NCBI RefSeq assembly: GCF_023823685.1
Contig: NZ_JAMXBF010000001.1
Span: 434,001-498,000, forward strand
Source: Pseudomonas subflava
GTDB taxonomy: Bacteria > Pseudomonadota > Gammaproteobacteria > Pseudomonadales > Pseudomonadaceae
Length of the DNA stretch: 64,000 bases
Direction: 5' to 3'
Made by a program: the position numbers and the translations under genes. Shown piece by piece: positions 8,426 to 19,035 of this stretch (within the stretch, counting starts at the first letter, position 1; the number at the start of each line of letters is the position of its first letter). The notes under the pieces were generated by a model, which had not been told where the DNA came from, did no database searches, and saw only the letters and a program-made list of their open reading frames with translations.

Positions 8426-9913
8426 ATGTTCGAATCCGCCGAACTGGGGCACAAGATCGACGAGGCCGATTACGAGAAGGAGCTGCCCGCACTGCGCGAG
8501 GCGCTGCTGGAGGCGCAGTTCGAGCTGCAGCAGCAGAAGCGCTTCCCGGTGATCATCCTGATCAACGGCATCGAGGGCGCCGGCAAGGGCGAGACGGTCA
8601 AGCTGCTCAACGAGTGGATGGACCCGCGGCTGATTCAGGTCAACACCTTCGATGTGCAGACCGACGAGGAACTGGCGCGGCCGCCGGCCTGGCGCTTCTG
8701 GCGCCAGCTGCCGCCCAAGGGCCGCATCGGCATCTTCTTCGGCAACTGGTACAGCCAGATGATCCAGGGCCGCGTGCATGGGCATTTCAAGGACGCGGTG
8801 CTGGATCAGGCGATCGACCGGGCGCTGGCGCTGGAGGAGATGCTCTGCGACGAGGGCGCGCTGATCTTCAAGTTCTGGTTCCACCTGTCCAAGAAGCGCA
8901 TGAAGGCGCGGCTCAAGGAGCTACAGGACGACCCGCAACGCGCCTGGCGCCTCAGCCCGCTGGACTGGCAGCAGTCGAAGACCTACGACAAGTTCGTGCA
9001 CCACGGCGAGCGCGTGCTGCGCCGCAGCAGCCGCGACTTCGCGCCCTGGTACGTGGTGGAGGGCAGCGACGAGTGCTACCGCAGCCTGACCGTGGGGCGC
9101 ATCCTGCTCGACGGCCTGCAGGCCGCGCTCAAGGACCAGGCGCCACGCCCGCACCGGGCGCATACCGCGCCGCTGGTGGCCAGCCTGGACAGTCGCACCC
9201 TGCTCAGCAGCCTGGATCTCGGCCAGCATCTGGAAAAGCTCGACTACCGCCAGGCGCTCGATGCCGAACAGGCGCGCCTGGCCACGCTGATGCGCGACAA
9301 GCGCATGCGCCGGCACGCCCTGGTAGCAGTGTTCGAAGGCAACGACGCGGCCGGCAAGGGCGGCGCCATCCGCCGCGTGGCGGCGGCGCTGGACCCGCGC
9401 CAGTACCGCATCGTGCCGATCGCCGCGCCCACCGAGGAAGAGCGTGCTCAGCCCTATCTGTGGCGCTTCTGGCGGCACATCCCGGCACGCGGCAAATTCA
9501 CCGTGTTCGACCGTTCCTGGTACGGCCGGGTACTGGTGGAGCGGGTGGAGGGCTTTTGCGAACCGGGCGATTGGCTGCGCGCCTACGGCGAGATCAACGA
9601 TTTCGAAGAGCAGCTCGTCGATGCCGGTGTGGTGCTGGTGAAGTTCTGGCTGGCCATCGACCAGGAGGAGCAGTTCCGCCGTTTCACCGAGCGCGAGGAA
9701 ATCCCCTTTAAGCGCTTCAAGATCACCGAAGAGGACTGGCGCAACCGCGACAAGTGGGAGGCCTACTGCGATGCGGTGAGCGACATGGTCGACCGAACCA
9801 GCACCTCGATTGCGCCCTGGACGCTGGTGGAGGCCAACGACAAGCGCTTTGCCCGGGTCAAGGTGCTGCGCACCATCAACGAGGCCCTGGAGCGGGCCTT
9901 CGCGCAGGACTAG
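8426..9913 (+). CDS. pap: Polyphosphate:AMP phosphotransferase (two-domain PPK2)
   Basis: A 495-residue protein with two PPK2 domains in tandem, each with its own P-loop: NGIEGAGKGE near residue 48 and EGNDAAGKGG near 305. The second half also keeps the FDRSWYGR lid/aspartate motif, while the first has FFGNWYSQ, so the C-terminal copy is more likely the catalytic one (inference). Tandem PPK2 enzymes of this size phosphorylate AMP to ADP using polyphosphate. The GGAGG at 8416-8420 is five bases from ATG 8426, so the GTG at 8420, inside the Shine-Dalgarno, is rejected as the start. Its stop overlaps that of the convergent DUF6316 gene. Confidence 0.92.
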   Translation: MFESAELGHKIDEADYEKELPALREALLEAQFELQQQKRFPVIILINGIEGAGKGETVKLLNEWMDPRLIQVNTFDVQTDEELARPPAWRFWRQLPPKGRIGIFFGNWYSQMIQGRVHGHFKDAVLDQAIDRALALEEMLCDEGALIFKFWFHLSKKRMKARLKELQDDPQRAWRLSPLDWQQSKTYDKFVHHGERVLRRSSRDFAPWYVVEGSDECYRSLTVGRILLDGLQAALKDQAPRPHRAHTAPLVASLDSRTLLSSLDLGQHLEKLDYRQALDAEQARLATLMRDKRMRRHALVAVFEGNDAAGKGGAIRRVAAALDPRQYRIVPIAAPTEEERAQPYLWRFWRHIPARGKFTVFDRSWYGRVLVERVEGFCEPGDWLRAYGEINDFEEQLVDAGVVLVKFWLAIDQEEQFRRFTEREEIPFKRFKITEEDWRNRDKWEAYCDAVSDMVDRTSTSIAPWTLVEANDKRFARVKVLRTINEALERAFAQD

Positions 9914-10119
9914 AAGGCGCGGCTTTCGATGATGTCGTTGGCCTGCTTCATGCGGCGGACGTAGAAGGCGATTTCCCGCTCGGCGTCGACACGGGTGAAG
10001 TAGGGGCCTTCCAGCGTGCCCTCGCGGGTGGCGAAGAAGTACTGGCCGTTTACTGAACTGATCCGCTCGCTGCGGTAGTGGGTGGCGGGGCTGGGATCGA
10101 CGACGCGTTGTCCGTACAT
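9910..10119 (-). CDS. DUF6316 family small protein
   Basis: A 69-residue soluble protein, start fixed by AGGAG eight bases before ATG 10119. It contains the pattern GQYFFATREGTLEGPYFTR followed by an amphipathic helix (AEREIAFYVRRMKQ), as in the DUF6316 family of pseudomonads. Function unknown. The stop codon shares the tetranucleotide CTAG with the convergent pap stop, so the two coding regions overlap by four bases. No membrane segment or metal site is visible. Confidence 0.75.
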   Translation of the reverse strand: MYGQRVVDPSPATHYRSERISSVNGQYFFATREGTLEGPYFTRVDAEREIAFYVRRMKQANDIIESRAF

Positions 10120-10321
10120 GGCGGTGGCTCCTGCGCGAAGGGTGCACTGTTTTGAGTGTAGTGCGCAGGGCGAGGGGCGCCGCTGCGTGCGACGGGTGGT
10201 CATAAAATGATCAGCTGCGACACAGTTGCTGCCGCCAGCGGCGCCCAACTGTGGCTGCCGACCGTTGCTGCCGGCGCCCTAGAATGATCGGCCCGCCTGC
10301 TCGTTTTCCTCCGAGGCTCCC

Positions 10322-11284
10322 ATGCACGTTTCATCCGGCCGCTGGCTCGCCGGTCTGCTGCTCGCCCTGACCACCGCCGTGCTCTGGGGCATCCTGCCGA
10401 TCAAGCTCAAGGAAGTGCTGCAGGTGATGGACCCGATCACCGTCACCTGGTACCGCCTGCTGGTCTCCGGCGCGCTGCTGCTGATCTGGCTGTCGGCCAG
10501 CCGCCGGCTGCCGCGTTTCGCCCCGTTGGGCCGGCGCGGCCTCGGGCTGCTGGGGCTGGCCATCGGCGGCCTCACCGCCAACTACGTGCTGTACCTGATC
10601 GGCCTGCGCATGCTCACCCCGGGTACCACGCAACTGGTGATCCAGATGGCGCCGATCCTGTTCCTGGTCGCCAGCCTCATCGTGTTCCGCGAGTCCTTCA
10701 GCCTCGCCCAGGGCATCGGCATGCTGATCCTGCTGGCGGGCTTCGGCCTGTTCTTCAACCAGCGCCTGGACGAGCTGCTGACGTCGCTGACTACCTACAC
10801 GACGGGCGTGCTGGTGATTCTTCTGGCGGCTTTCGTCTGGGTCTTCTACGGCCTGGCGCAGAAGCAGCTGCTGACCCAGTGGAGCTCGCCACAGATCATG
10901 ATGGTGATCTACCTCGCCTGCGCGCTGCTGCTCTCGCCCTGGGCCCATCCGCTGCAGGTGCTGCAGCTCAGCCCGTTGCAGTTCTGGCTGCTGCTGGCCT
11001 GCTGCCTGAACACCCTGGTGGCCTATGGCGCCTTCGCCGAGGCGCTGGCGCACTGGGAGGCCTCGCGGGTGAGTGCGACGCTGTCCGTCACGCCTCTGGT
11101 GACCTTCTGCGCCGTGGCGCTGGCCGCGCTGTGGTGGCCCGACCATGTGCAGCCGGAGCAGATCAACCTGCTCGGCTACGGCGGGGCTTTGCTGGTGGTG
11201 CTGGGCTCGGCGCTGACCGCGCTCGGCCCCTCACTGCTGGCCGGCTGGCAGGCACGCCGGACCCGCAGGGTGGTCGTGCCATAG
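10322..11284 (+). CDS. EamA/DMT-superfamily transporter (RarD-like)
   Basis: A 320-residue integral membrane protein with about ten hydrophobic helices in two repeats of five, the EamA arrangement. The N-terminal motif AVLWGILPIKLKEVL is typical of drug/metabolite transporters. Substrate cannot be inferred; RarD-like members are often annotated as chloramphenicol-sensitivity proteins, a label with weak support. A GAGG lies about eight bases before the ATG. It is monocistronic, convergent with the oxidoreductase at 11333, with a short GTAGGGTG-family repeat overlapping its stop. Confidence 0.85.
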   Translation: MHVSSGRWLAGLLLALTTAVLWGILPIKLKEVLQVMDPITVTWYRLLVSGALLLIWLSASRRLPRFAPLGRRGLGLLGLAIGGLTANYVLYLIGLRMLTPGTTQLVIQMAPILFLVASLIVFRESFSLAQGIGMLILLAGFGLFFNQRLDELLTSLTTYTTGVLVILLAAFVWVFYGLAQKQLLTQWSSPQIMMVIYLACALLLSPWAHPLQVLQLSPLQFWLLLACCLNTLVAYGAFAEALAHWEASRVSATLSVTPLVTFCAVALAALWWPDHVQPEQINLLGYGGALLVVLGSALTALGPSLLAGWQARRTRRVVVP

Positions 11285-11301
11285 GGTGCGCCGCGCGCAC
11301 C
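11282..11301. repeat. Dispersed GTAGGGTGCGCC-family palindrome (single copy)
   Basis: TAGGGTGCGCCGCGCGCACC begins within the stop of the DMT gene. The same element occurs singly at 40791 and 61644 and as part of the tandem array at 55073-56218. GGTGCGC pairs with GCGCACC, giving a short hairpin. Confidence 0.7.
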
Positions 11302-11332
11302 GAGGGTTTCTCATGGCCGTGGTGCCCCCGGC

Positions 11333-11945
11333 CTAGGCTCTGATGCCTAAGTTCTCGGCCTTGCGCAGCCAGCCCTGGCGCTGTTCCTCGGAGGAGGGGC
11401 GCACCGGGGAAAACTCGGTCAGACGGCGGGTCTTGATGCCGCAGAAACCGAGGATGGTGCGCACCATCTGCCGGTGCGCCGGCGCGCCGTATACCCAGCG
11501 GAAATACCAGGGCGGCGTGTCGAGGGTTACCAGCAGGTCGGCGCTGCGCCCGGTCAGCAGCTTATCCCACAGCTGCGAGCGGTTGCGGTACTTGAAGGCG
11601 AAGCCGGGCAGGAAGGTGCGATCGAAGAAGCCCTTGAGCAGCGCCGGCACGCCGCCCCACCAGACCGGGTAGACGAACACCAGGTGCTCGGCCCAGTGGA
11701 TCTGCCGCTGGGCCTCCAGCAGGTCCGGCTCCAGTGCCTGGTTCTGGCCATAGCCTTCGCGCAGGATGGGGTCGAACTGCAGCTCGCCGAGGCGGAGCTG
11801 CCGCACCACGTGGCCCTTGCCGCGCGCGCCGTTGCTGTAGGCCTCGGCGAGGGCGTGGCACAGGCTGTCGTGCTTGGACGTACCGAGAATCAGCAGGATG
11901 CGCTTGCCGTCGCCCTCCAGCGGGGTGGCGCCACTCTTCGCCTCG

Positions 11946-11953
<8 letters not shown>
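11333..11953 (-). CDS. Flavodoxin-fold NAD(P)H-dependent oxidoreductase
   Basis: A 206-residue protein of the NAD(P)H:quinone oxidoreductase / modulator-of-drug-activity type. Visible motifs are the FMN phosphate loop [17 protein letters not shown] near residue 22, and [20 protein letters not shown] near 92, the classic second flavin-contact motif. The start overlaps the fumC stop by eight bases, so translation is likely coupled to fumC. Substrate is probably a quinone or nitro compound (family inference). Pairing with the oxygen-stable fumarase could mean a shared role in redox stress, but that is only contextual. Confidence 0.85.
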
Positions 11954-13340
<1,387 letters not shown>

Positions 13341-13418
13341 GAACGGTCTCCGGTCTGTTTCCGGCAGTTTAGGCTGCCGGGGGTGGGACGGGTTCCCCGC
13401 CGTCTCTATCGGTTCGAT

Positions 13419-14423
13419 TTACCAGCGCGCGCGCGTGGCACCGAGCCACCCATAGGCGCTGCTGACCGGTACCTTCTCGCCTTGCGGGCCGCGCAGCACG
13501 CCGTCGAAACGGCCGAACCACTGGCGGGTGTCGGCGTAGAAGGGGCCCAGCCGTGGGCAGGCCTCGTGCAGTTGGCGGGGGGTGAAACAGAGGTCGACCT
13601 GGCCGTCGGCGCCATGCAGGTGCCAGGGCTCCAAGGGACCCTGGGGGCTCTGTTCGATCTGCACCGGTTGTTCCAGATGGCGCAACTCGCCGCCGAACCA
13701 CAGGGCGTTTTCCGAGAGCCCGCTGTGGTCGGTCCAGCCCGCGCCGAAGTTGCCGGCGATGCCGCCGGGGGCGGCGAAGGCGGCGCGCGTCCAGTGGCTG
13801 TTCAGTGGCCAGACGCCGCGGGCGAAGTCCAGCGAGGCGAAGCTCTGCCCCGGCGTGCACAGGTACTGCCGGCCCCCGAGCTGCAGGTTGCCGCTCACCG
13901 GCAGGCCGAGCTGGCGAGTGGTGGCGTGGAAGGTGCGGCGGCCCATGGGGCAGACCAGATTGACCGATTCCAGGTGCGGCGGGCGCAGGATGTCCAGGCC
14001 CACCTGCAGCGGCTGGCCGCCGATATCCGTGGCCATCACGCTCAGCCGCACCGCACTGCCGCGGTCCTCGGCGCGCATCGACAGCTGGGCGTGCTGGAAG
14101 GCATGACTCTCCAGCGGCGTCTCGGGCAGGCTGCAGCCACGGCCGAACGGGCGTATCCGGGTGTGCGAGGCCGATTTGCCGCTGTGCAGGTCGAGGAAAT
14201 AGGCGGCGCCGTAGCCTAGGTAGTCGAGGTCGGCGAAGGTCAGGGCCAGCATCCAGTCCGGCGTGGTGATGCACCAGTGGTTCCAGCGCTTGCGCCGGCC
14301 CAGGTTGCAGGGCAGGGCGCAGCTCACCTGCGGGCGGTTCGACCAGCCGACGGCGGCGGGGTCGAGGCGCCCCCGGGGGTCGCACAGGCGCTGCGGAGCG
14401 AGCGGTCGGGCGAAGCTGTTCAT
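13419..14423 (-). CDS. DUF2804 domain-containing protein
   Basis: A 334-residue protein matching the DUF2804 pattern: WNHWCITTPDW, DLDYLGYGAAYFLDL, RPFGRGCSLP and a C-terminal FGRFDGVLRG. The fold is probably a lipocalin-like or beta-sandwich one related to AttH/CrtC-type domains (inference). No signal peptide is visible. The start is placed at ATG 14423 (MNSFARP); upstream Met codons at 14432 and 14483 lack better ribosome sites. It lies about 80 bp upstream of fumC on the same strand. Function unknown. Confidence 0.8.
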   Translation of the reverse strand: MNSFARPLAPQRLCDPRGRLDPAAVGWSNRPQVSCALPCNLGRRKRWNHWCITTPDWMLALTFADLDYLGYGAAYFLDLHSGKSASHTRIRPFGRGCSLPETPLESHAFQHAQLSMRAEDRGSAVRLSVMATDIGGQPLQVGLDILRPPHLESVNLVCPMGRRTFHATTRQLGLPVSGNLQLGGRQYLCTPGQSFASLDFARGVWPLNSHWTRAAFAAPGGIAGNFGAGWTDHSGLSENALWFGGELRHLEQPVQIEQSPQGPLEPWHLHGADGQVDLCFTPRQLHEACPRLGPFYADTRQWFGRFDGVLRGPQGEKVPVSSAYGWLGATRARW

Positions 14424-14601
14424 CGAACACATCCATGTGTGGGGCGGTTGCTGAAATGCCGGTCCGCCGCCAGAGAATGACAATCATGCCCAGTTGCCGG
14501 GCCCAGGGGCAAGTACTGGCCCTTTGCTCTGCGCGCCGCGCTTGAGCGGGGCAGGCGCTGCGCGCAGAATGGCCGCCCGCTCTATTTCCCGAGGAAATCC
14601 C

Positions 14602-15102
14602 ATGATTCGCCTGCGCGCCCTCTGTTCCCTGTTGCTGCTGCTCGCCAGCGGGCCGCTGCTGGCCGATGCCTCGCCCAGCCATGTCGCCGAGGCTAAGCGC
14701 TTCCTCGAGCTGAGCCGCGCCGACAGGCTCGCCGTGCCGGCCTACATGCAGGTGCGCCAGATGTTCGCCCAGCGTTTCGCCCAGGCGGGCGGCGGCGAGG
14801 CGCAGAAGGCGGTGCTGGAGCGCTATCAGGCCCAGGCCAACACCGCGCTGGACAAGGTGGTGGGTGAGGGCCAGCTGGACGAGGCGCTGGTGGCCCTCTA
14901 CACCGACGCCTTCACCGAGGCCGAACTAAAGGAACTGCTGGCCTTCTACCAGACTCCGGTCGGGCGCAAGGTGCTGGAGCAGATGCCGCAGCTGATGGCG
15001 CACGCCGCCCAGCTGACCCAGGAGCGCCTGCAGCGCGCCGTGCCGGAAGTCGACAAGCTGCTCGGCGAGATGGCCGCCGAACTCGCGCCTTCCAAGCAAT
15101 AA
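14602..15102 (+). CDS. Exported DUF2059 family protein
   Basis: A 166-residue periplasmic protein. The start at 14602 is supported by GAGGAA six bases upstream. A clear signal peptide is present (MIRLRALCSLLLLLASGPLLA, cleavage near ADA). The mature part is helical and carries the DUF2059 core LVALYTDAFTEAELKELLAF and FYQTPVGRKVLEQMP. Function unknown. It lies 13 bp upstream of bolA and is probably cotranscribed with it. Confidence 0.85.
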   Translation: MIRLRALCSLLLLLASGPLLADASPSHVAEAKRFLELSRADRLAVPAYMQVRQMFAQRFAQAGGGEAQKAVLERYQAQANTALDKVVGEGQLDEALVALYTDAFTEAELKELLAFYQTPVGRKVLEQMPQLMAHAAQLTQERLQRAVPEVDKLLGEMAAELAPSKQ

Positions 15103-15115
15103 GGAGTACTCCGAC

Positions 15116-15421
15116 ATGAGCATGCGCGACAGCATCATCGCCGCCCTGCAACCGCTGCAGGCCGAACACCTGGACGTGCTGGACGAGAGCCACATGCACA
15201 GCCGCGGCCAGGAGACCCACTACAAGGCAGTAATCGTCAGCGAGGCCTTCGCCGGCCTCAACGCGGTCAGGCGCCACCAGAAGGTCTATGCCACCCTGGG
15301 CGAGCTGATGCGCCAGTTCCACGCCCTGGCGCTGCACACCTACACCCCCGAGGAATGGCAGGCGCAGGGCGCCGCGCCCGACTCGCCGACCTGCCGCGGC
15401 GGCAGCAAGCACGACCTCTGA
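15116..15421 (+). CDS. bolA: BolA family protein
   Basis: A 101-residue BolA with the class-II KH-like fold signature: LDVLDESHMHSR followed by ETHYKAVIVSEAFAG and LNAVRRHQKVYATLGELM. The conserved histidine of RRHQ, the usual Fe-S coordination site with monothiol glutaredoxin, is present. BolA proteins affect morphology and iron-sulfur trafficking. AAGGAG lies nine bases before ATG 15116. The C-terminal tail (PDSPTCRGGSKHDL) is typical of pseudomonad BolA. A stem-loop terminator follows at 15494. Confidence 0.93.
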   Translation: MSMRDSIIAALQPLQAEHLDVLDESHMHSRGQETHYKAVIVSEAFAGLNAVRRHQKVYATLGELMRQFHALALHTYTPEEWQAQGAAPDSPTCRGGSKHDL

Positions 15422-15493
15422 CCCCCGCTGCGAGGCCGGCCATTGGTCCAAGGTAGGATGTGAGCCACGCCCGCCTGGGTTAGAATCGCCCCC

Positions 15494-15520
15494 GCGCCGG
15501 CCCCAGCCGGCGCTTTCATT
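15494..15520 (+). terminator. Rho-independent terminator-like hairpin after bolA
   Basis: GCGCCGGC (15494-15501) pairs perfectly with GCCGGCGC (15506-15513) around CCCA and is followed by TTTCATTT. It lies between bolA and trhO, so it ends the bolA unit or attenuates trhO. Confidence 0.6.
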
Positions 15521-15566
15521 TCTATCCCCGGTCCGCCCTTTGCGAGGGTGACCACTGGAGAGCCTC

Positions 15567-16505
15567 ATGACTGCGAAGATCGTCGTCGCCGCGCTGTACA
15601 AGTTCGTCTCCCTGCCGGACTACGAGGCACTGCGCGAGCCCCTGCTGAACACCATGGTCGAACACGGCGTGAAGGGCACCCTGCTGCTCGCCGAGGAAGG
15701 CATCAACGGCACCGTATCCGGCACGCGCGCCGGCATCGACGGCCTGCTGGCCTGGCTCAGGCGCGATGCGCGCCTCGCCGACGTGGACCACAAGAAGTCC
15801 TACTGCGACGAGCAGCCCTTCTACCGCACCAAGGTCAAGCTGAAGAAGGAAATCGTCACCCTCGGCGTGCCGGGCGTAGACCCCAACCAGCGGGTCGGCA
15901 CCTACGTCGAGCCGCAGGACTGGAACGCCCTGATCAGCGACCCCGAGGTGCTGCTGATCGACACCCGCAACGACTACGAGGTGGCCATCGGCACCTTCGA
16001 GGGCGCCGTCGATCCGAAGACCAAGTCGTTCCGCGATTTCCCGCAGTACGTCAAGGCGCACTACGACCCGGCCAGGCACAAGAAGATCGCCATGTTCTGC
16101 ACCGGCGGCATCCGTTGCGAGAAGGCCTCCAGTTACATGCTCGGCGAAGGCTTCGAGGAGGTCTTCCACCTCAAGGGCGGCATCCTCAAGTACCTCGAGG
16201 AGGTCCCGCAGGAGCAGAGCAAGTGGCAGGGCGACTGCTTCGTCTTCGACAACCGGGTGACGGTGCGCCACGACCTGTCCGAGGGCGACTACGACCAGTG
16301 CCATGCCTGCCGCAACCCGATCTCGGCCGCCGACCGCGAGAGCGAGCACTATTCGCCCGGCATCAGCTGCCCGCATTGCTGGGACTCGCTGCCGGAGAAG
16401 ACCCGCCAGGCCGCCCGCGAGCGCCAGAAGCAGATCGAGATCGCCCAGGCGCGCAACCTGCCGCACCCCATCGGTTTCAACTACAAGGCGCTGCAGGAAG
16501 GCTGA
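15567..16505 (+). CDS. trhO: tRNA uridine(34) hydroxylase, rhodanese-like
   Basis: A 312-residue YceA/TrhO protein. An N-terminal ferredoxin-like domain ([19 protein letters not shown]) is followed by a rhodanese domain with active-site loop [17 protein letters not shown]. The C-terminal part carries CHACRNPIS and CPHCWDS cysteine pairs that could bind zinc. TrhO performs oxygen-dependent 5-hydroxylation of wobble uridine, the first step to cmo5U or mcmo5U. A GGAGAG ribosome site is properly spaced. It is the second tRNA wobble-modification gene in the window, with mnmC. Confidence 0.92.
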   Translation: MTAKIVVAALYKFVSLPDYEALREPLLNTMVEHGVKGTLLLAEEGINGTVSGTRAGIDGLLAWLRRDARLADVDHKKSYCDEQPFYRTKVKLKKEIVTLGVPGVDPNQRVGTYVEPQDWNALISDPEVLLIDTRNDYEVAIGTFEGAVDPKTKSFRDFPQYVKAHYDPARHKKIAMFCTGGIRCEKASSYMLGEGFEEVFHLKGGILKYLEEVPQEQSKWQGDCFVFDNRVTVRHDLSEGDYDQCHACRNPISAADRESEHYSPGISCPHCWDSLPEKTRQAARERQKQIEIAQARNLPHPIGFNYKALQEG

Positions 16506-16582
16506 ACCACCACCCCGGAACGGCTGCTCTGTGCCTACACTGCAGCCTCCACTCGACGTCGCCCGCCGACTAAGGACCGCCA

Positions 16583-17218
16583 GTGCGCCCAGCCCGCCTG
16601 ATCTACGTGATGGACCCCATGTGCTCCTGGTGCTGGGGCTTCGCCCCGGTGGTCGAGGTCCTGGCCGAGCAGGCCGCCGCGGCGGGTGTTCCGTTGCATC
16701 TGGTCACCGGCGGCCTGCGCCGCGAGCGCGCGGCCATGGAGCCGGCCGCGCGGGTGCGCATCCTCGCCCACTGGCAGGCGGTCAACGCCAGCACCGGCCA
16801 ACTGTTCAACTTTCACGATGCGCTGCCCGAAGGCTTCGTCTACGACACCGAGCCGGCCTGCCGCGCCCTGGTCATCGCGCGCCAGCTGGACGAGCAGAGC
16901 GTCTGGCCGTTGGCCAAGCTGATCCAGGAAGCCTTCTACGCCGAAGGCCGCGACGTGACCCGCGCCCAGGTGCTGGTGGAACTGGCCGAGCGCGCCGGGA
17001 TTCCGCGCATCGAGTTCGCCGCGGCCTTCGACAGCCCTGCCATGCAGGCGGCCACCGAAGCCGACTTCACCTGGGTTCAGGACCTCGGTATCGCCGGCTT
17101 CCCGACCCTGCTGGCCGAGCGCGAGGGGCAGCTGGCCCTGCTGACCAATGGCTACCAGCCGCTGGAGGTATTGCAACCGCTGCTGGGCCGCTGGCTGGAG
17201 CACGCGGCCCATGCCTGA
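16583..17218 (+). CDS. DsbA-family thioredoxin-fold protein
   Basis: A 211-residue protein with a GTG start supported by TAAGGA six bases before. The CxxC motif is CSWC in MDPMCSWCWGFAP near residue 12, followed by the DsbA helical insertion. GFPTLL near 170 supplies the cis-proline. There is no signal peptide, so it is probably cytoplasmic, like FrnE/YjbH-type or HCCA-isomerase-like members, and not a periplasmic disulfide oxidase. It overlaps the ABC transporter gene by eight bases. Specific substrate unknown. Confidence 0.85.
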   Translation: MRPARLIYVMDPMCSWCWGFAPVVEVLAEQAAAAGVPLHLVTGGLRRERAAMEPAARVRILAHWQAVNASTGQLFNFHDALPEGFVYDTEPACRALVIARQLDEQSVWPLAKLIQEAFYAEGRDVTRAQVLVELAERAGIPRIEFAAAFDSPAMQAATEADFTWVQDLGIAGFPTLLAEREGQLALLTNGYQPLEVLQPLLGRWLEHAAHA

Positions 17219-18989
17219 CCGGCTGACTTGGGCGGAGATCCGCCGCCTCGCGCTGCGCCACCGCAAGGGCCTGATCCTGGCCAACCTGATCGCCGTAGTC
17301 GCCACCCTGTGCAGCGTGCCGATCCCGCTGCTGCTGCCGCTGCTGGTCGACGAGATCCTGCTGGAGCAGGGCGACGCGGCGCTCAAGGTGATGGACCGCT
17401 TCCTGCCCCCCGCATGGGAGACGGCCGCCGGCTACATCGGCCTGATGCTGGCGCTGACCCTGACGCTGCGCCTGGGCGCGCTGGTCAGCAACGTGCTGCA
17501 GGCGCGCTTGTTCGCGCGCCTGTCCAAGGACGTGATCTACCGACTGCGCGTGCGCCTGATCGAGCGGCTCAAGCGCATCGCCCTGGGCGAGTACGAGAAC
17601 CTCGGCGGCGGCACCGTCAGCGCACACCTGGTCACCGATCTGGACACCCTCGACAAGTTCGTCGGCGAGACCCTGAGCAAGGTCCTGGTGGCGCTGCTGA
17701 CGTTGACCGGCACCGCGGCGATCCTGATCTGGATGCACTGGCAGCTGGCCCTGCTGATCCTGCTGTTCAACCCGCTGGTGATCTACGCCACGGTGCAGCT
17801 GGGCAAGCAGGTCAAGCACCTGAAGAAGCTGGAGAACGACAGCACCTCGCGCTTCACCCAGGCGCTGACCGAGACCCTGGAGGCGATCCAGGAAGTGCGC
17901 GCCGGCAACCGCCAGGGCTATTTCCTCGGTCGCCTCGGCCTGCGCGCCCGCGAGGTGCGCGACTACGCCGTCGCCTCGCAGTGGAAGAGCGATGCGGCCG
18001 GGCGCACCAGCGGCCTGCTGTTCCAGTTCGGCATCGACGCCTTCCGCGCCGCCGCCATGCTCACCGTGCTGTTCTCCGACCTCACCATCGGCCAGATGCT
18101 CGCCGTGTTCAGCTACCTCTGGTTCATGATCGGCCCGGTGGAGCAACTGCTCAGCCTGCAGTACGCCTATTACGCGGCCGGCGGCGCGATGGCGCGGATC
18201 AACGAGCTGCTGGCCCGCGCCGACGAACCGCAGCACGCGGGCCGCGTCGACCCCTTCGAGGGCCGTGAGACGGTCGGCATCGAGGTGCGCGGCCTGTCCT
18301 TTTCCTACCGCGACGACACGGTGCTGCACGGTCTCGACCTGTCCATCGCGCCGGGTGAGAAGGTCGCCCTGGTCGGCGCCAGCGGCGGCGGCAAGAGCAC
18401 CCTGGTGCAATTGCTGCTCGGCCTCTACACGGCCCAGGCCGGCACCATCCGCTTCGGCGGCGCCAGCCTGGAAGAGATCGGCTTGGAGCGGGTGCGCGAG
18501 CATGTCGCGGTGGTGCTGCAGCATCCGGCGCTGTTCAACGACACCGTGCGCGCCAACCTGTGCATGGGCCGCGAACGCAGCGACGAGGCCTGCTGGCAGG
18601 CGCTGGAAATCGCTCAGCTGGCGACGACCATCCGCGCGTTGCCGGAAGGGCTCGACAGCATGGTCGGCCGCTCCGGCGTGCGCCTCTCCGGCGGTCAGCG
18701 CCAGCGCCTGGCGATCGCCCGCATGGTGCTGGCCGAACCCAAGGTGGTGATCCTCGACGAGGCCACTTCGGCCCTCGACGCCGCCACCGAATACGCCCTG
18801 CACGAGGCCCTCGGTCGCTTCCTCGGCGGCCGCACCACGCTGATCGTCGCTCACCGCCTTTCCGCGGTTAAGCAGGCCGACCGGGTGCTGGTGTTCGACG
18901 GCGGCAGCATCGCCGAGGACGGCGACCACCAGCAGTTGATCGCCGAAGGCGGGTTGTACGCCAAACTCTACGGCCATCTGCAGCACTGA
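17211..18989 (+). CDS. ABC exporter, fused membrane and ATPase domains
   Basis: A 592-residue half-exporter: six-helix type-I exporter domain (about 1-320), then an ATPase with Walker A GASGGGKST, signature LSGGQRQRLAIARM, Walker B VVILDEATSALD and H-loop IVAHRLS. The start is the ATG at 17211, overlapping the DsbA-like gene, so translation is coupled. There is no C39 peptidase or CLD domain, which argues against a classical protein-exporting type I system ATPase. It would work as a homodimer on an unknown, possibly lipidic or drug substrate. It converges on the secretion-like locus at 19036, with a strong terminator between. Confidence 0.9.
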   Translation: MPDRLTWAEIRRLALRHRKGLILANLIAVVATLCSVPIPLLLPLLVDEILLEQGDAALKVMDRFLPPAWETAAGYIGLMLALTLTLRLGALVSNVLQARLFARLSKDVIYRLRVRLIERLKRIALGEYENLGGGTVSAHLVTDLDTLDKFVGETLSKVLVALLTLTGTAAILIWMHWQLALLILLFNPLVIYATVQLGKQVKHLKKLENDSTSRFTQALTETLEAIQEVRAGNRQGYFLGRLGLRAREVRDYAVASQWKSDAAGRTSGLLFQFGIDAFRAAAMLTVLFSDLTIGQMLAVFSYLWFMIGPVEQLLSLQYAYYAAGGAMARINELLARADEPQHAGRVDPFEGRETVGIEVRGLSFSYRDDTVLHGLDLSIAPGEKVALVGASGGGKSTLVQLLLGLYTAQAGTIRFGGASLEEIGLERVREHVAVVLQHPALFNDTVRANLCMGRERSDEACWQALEIAQLATTIRALPEGLDSMVGRSGVRLSGGQRQRLAIARMVLAEPKVVILDEATSALDAATEYALHEALGRFLGGRTTLIVAHRLSAVKQADRVLVFDGGSIAEDGDHQQLIAEGGLYAKLYGHLQH

Positions 18990-18991
18990 AT

Positions 18992-19020
18992 AAAAAAGGC
19001 CGCCCGCAGGCGGCCTTTTT
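18992..19020. terminator. Bidirectional rho-independent terminator
   Basis: AAAAAA then GGCCGCC (18998-19004), loop CGCA, GGCGGCC (19009-19015), then TTTTT. It terminates the ABC exporter from the left and the 14-kb adhesin/secretion unit from the right. Confidence 0.85.
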
Positions 19021-19035
19021 CATTTGACGAAGTGC

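Noticed and set aside
17211..18989. ABC exporter as the missing ATPase of the adhesin export unit
   Set aside because: It is on the opposite strand, separated by a strong terminator, translationally coupled to a DsbA-like gene and part of a block that seems conserved without the adhesin locus. It lacks C39/CLD domains. Not excluded entirely.
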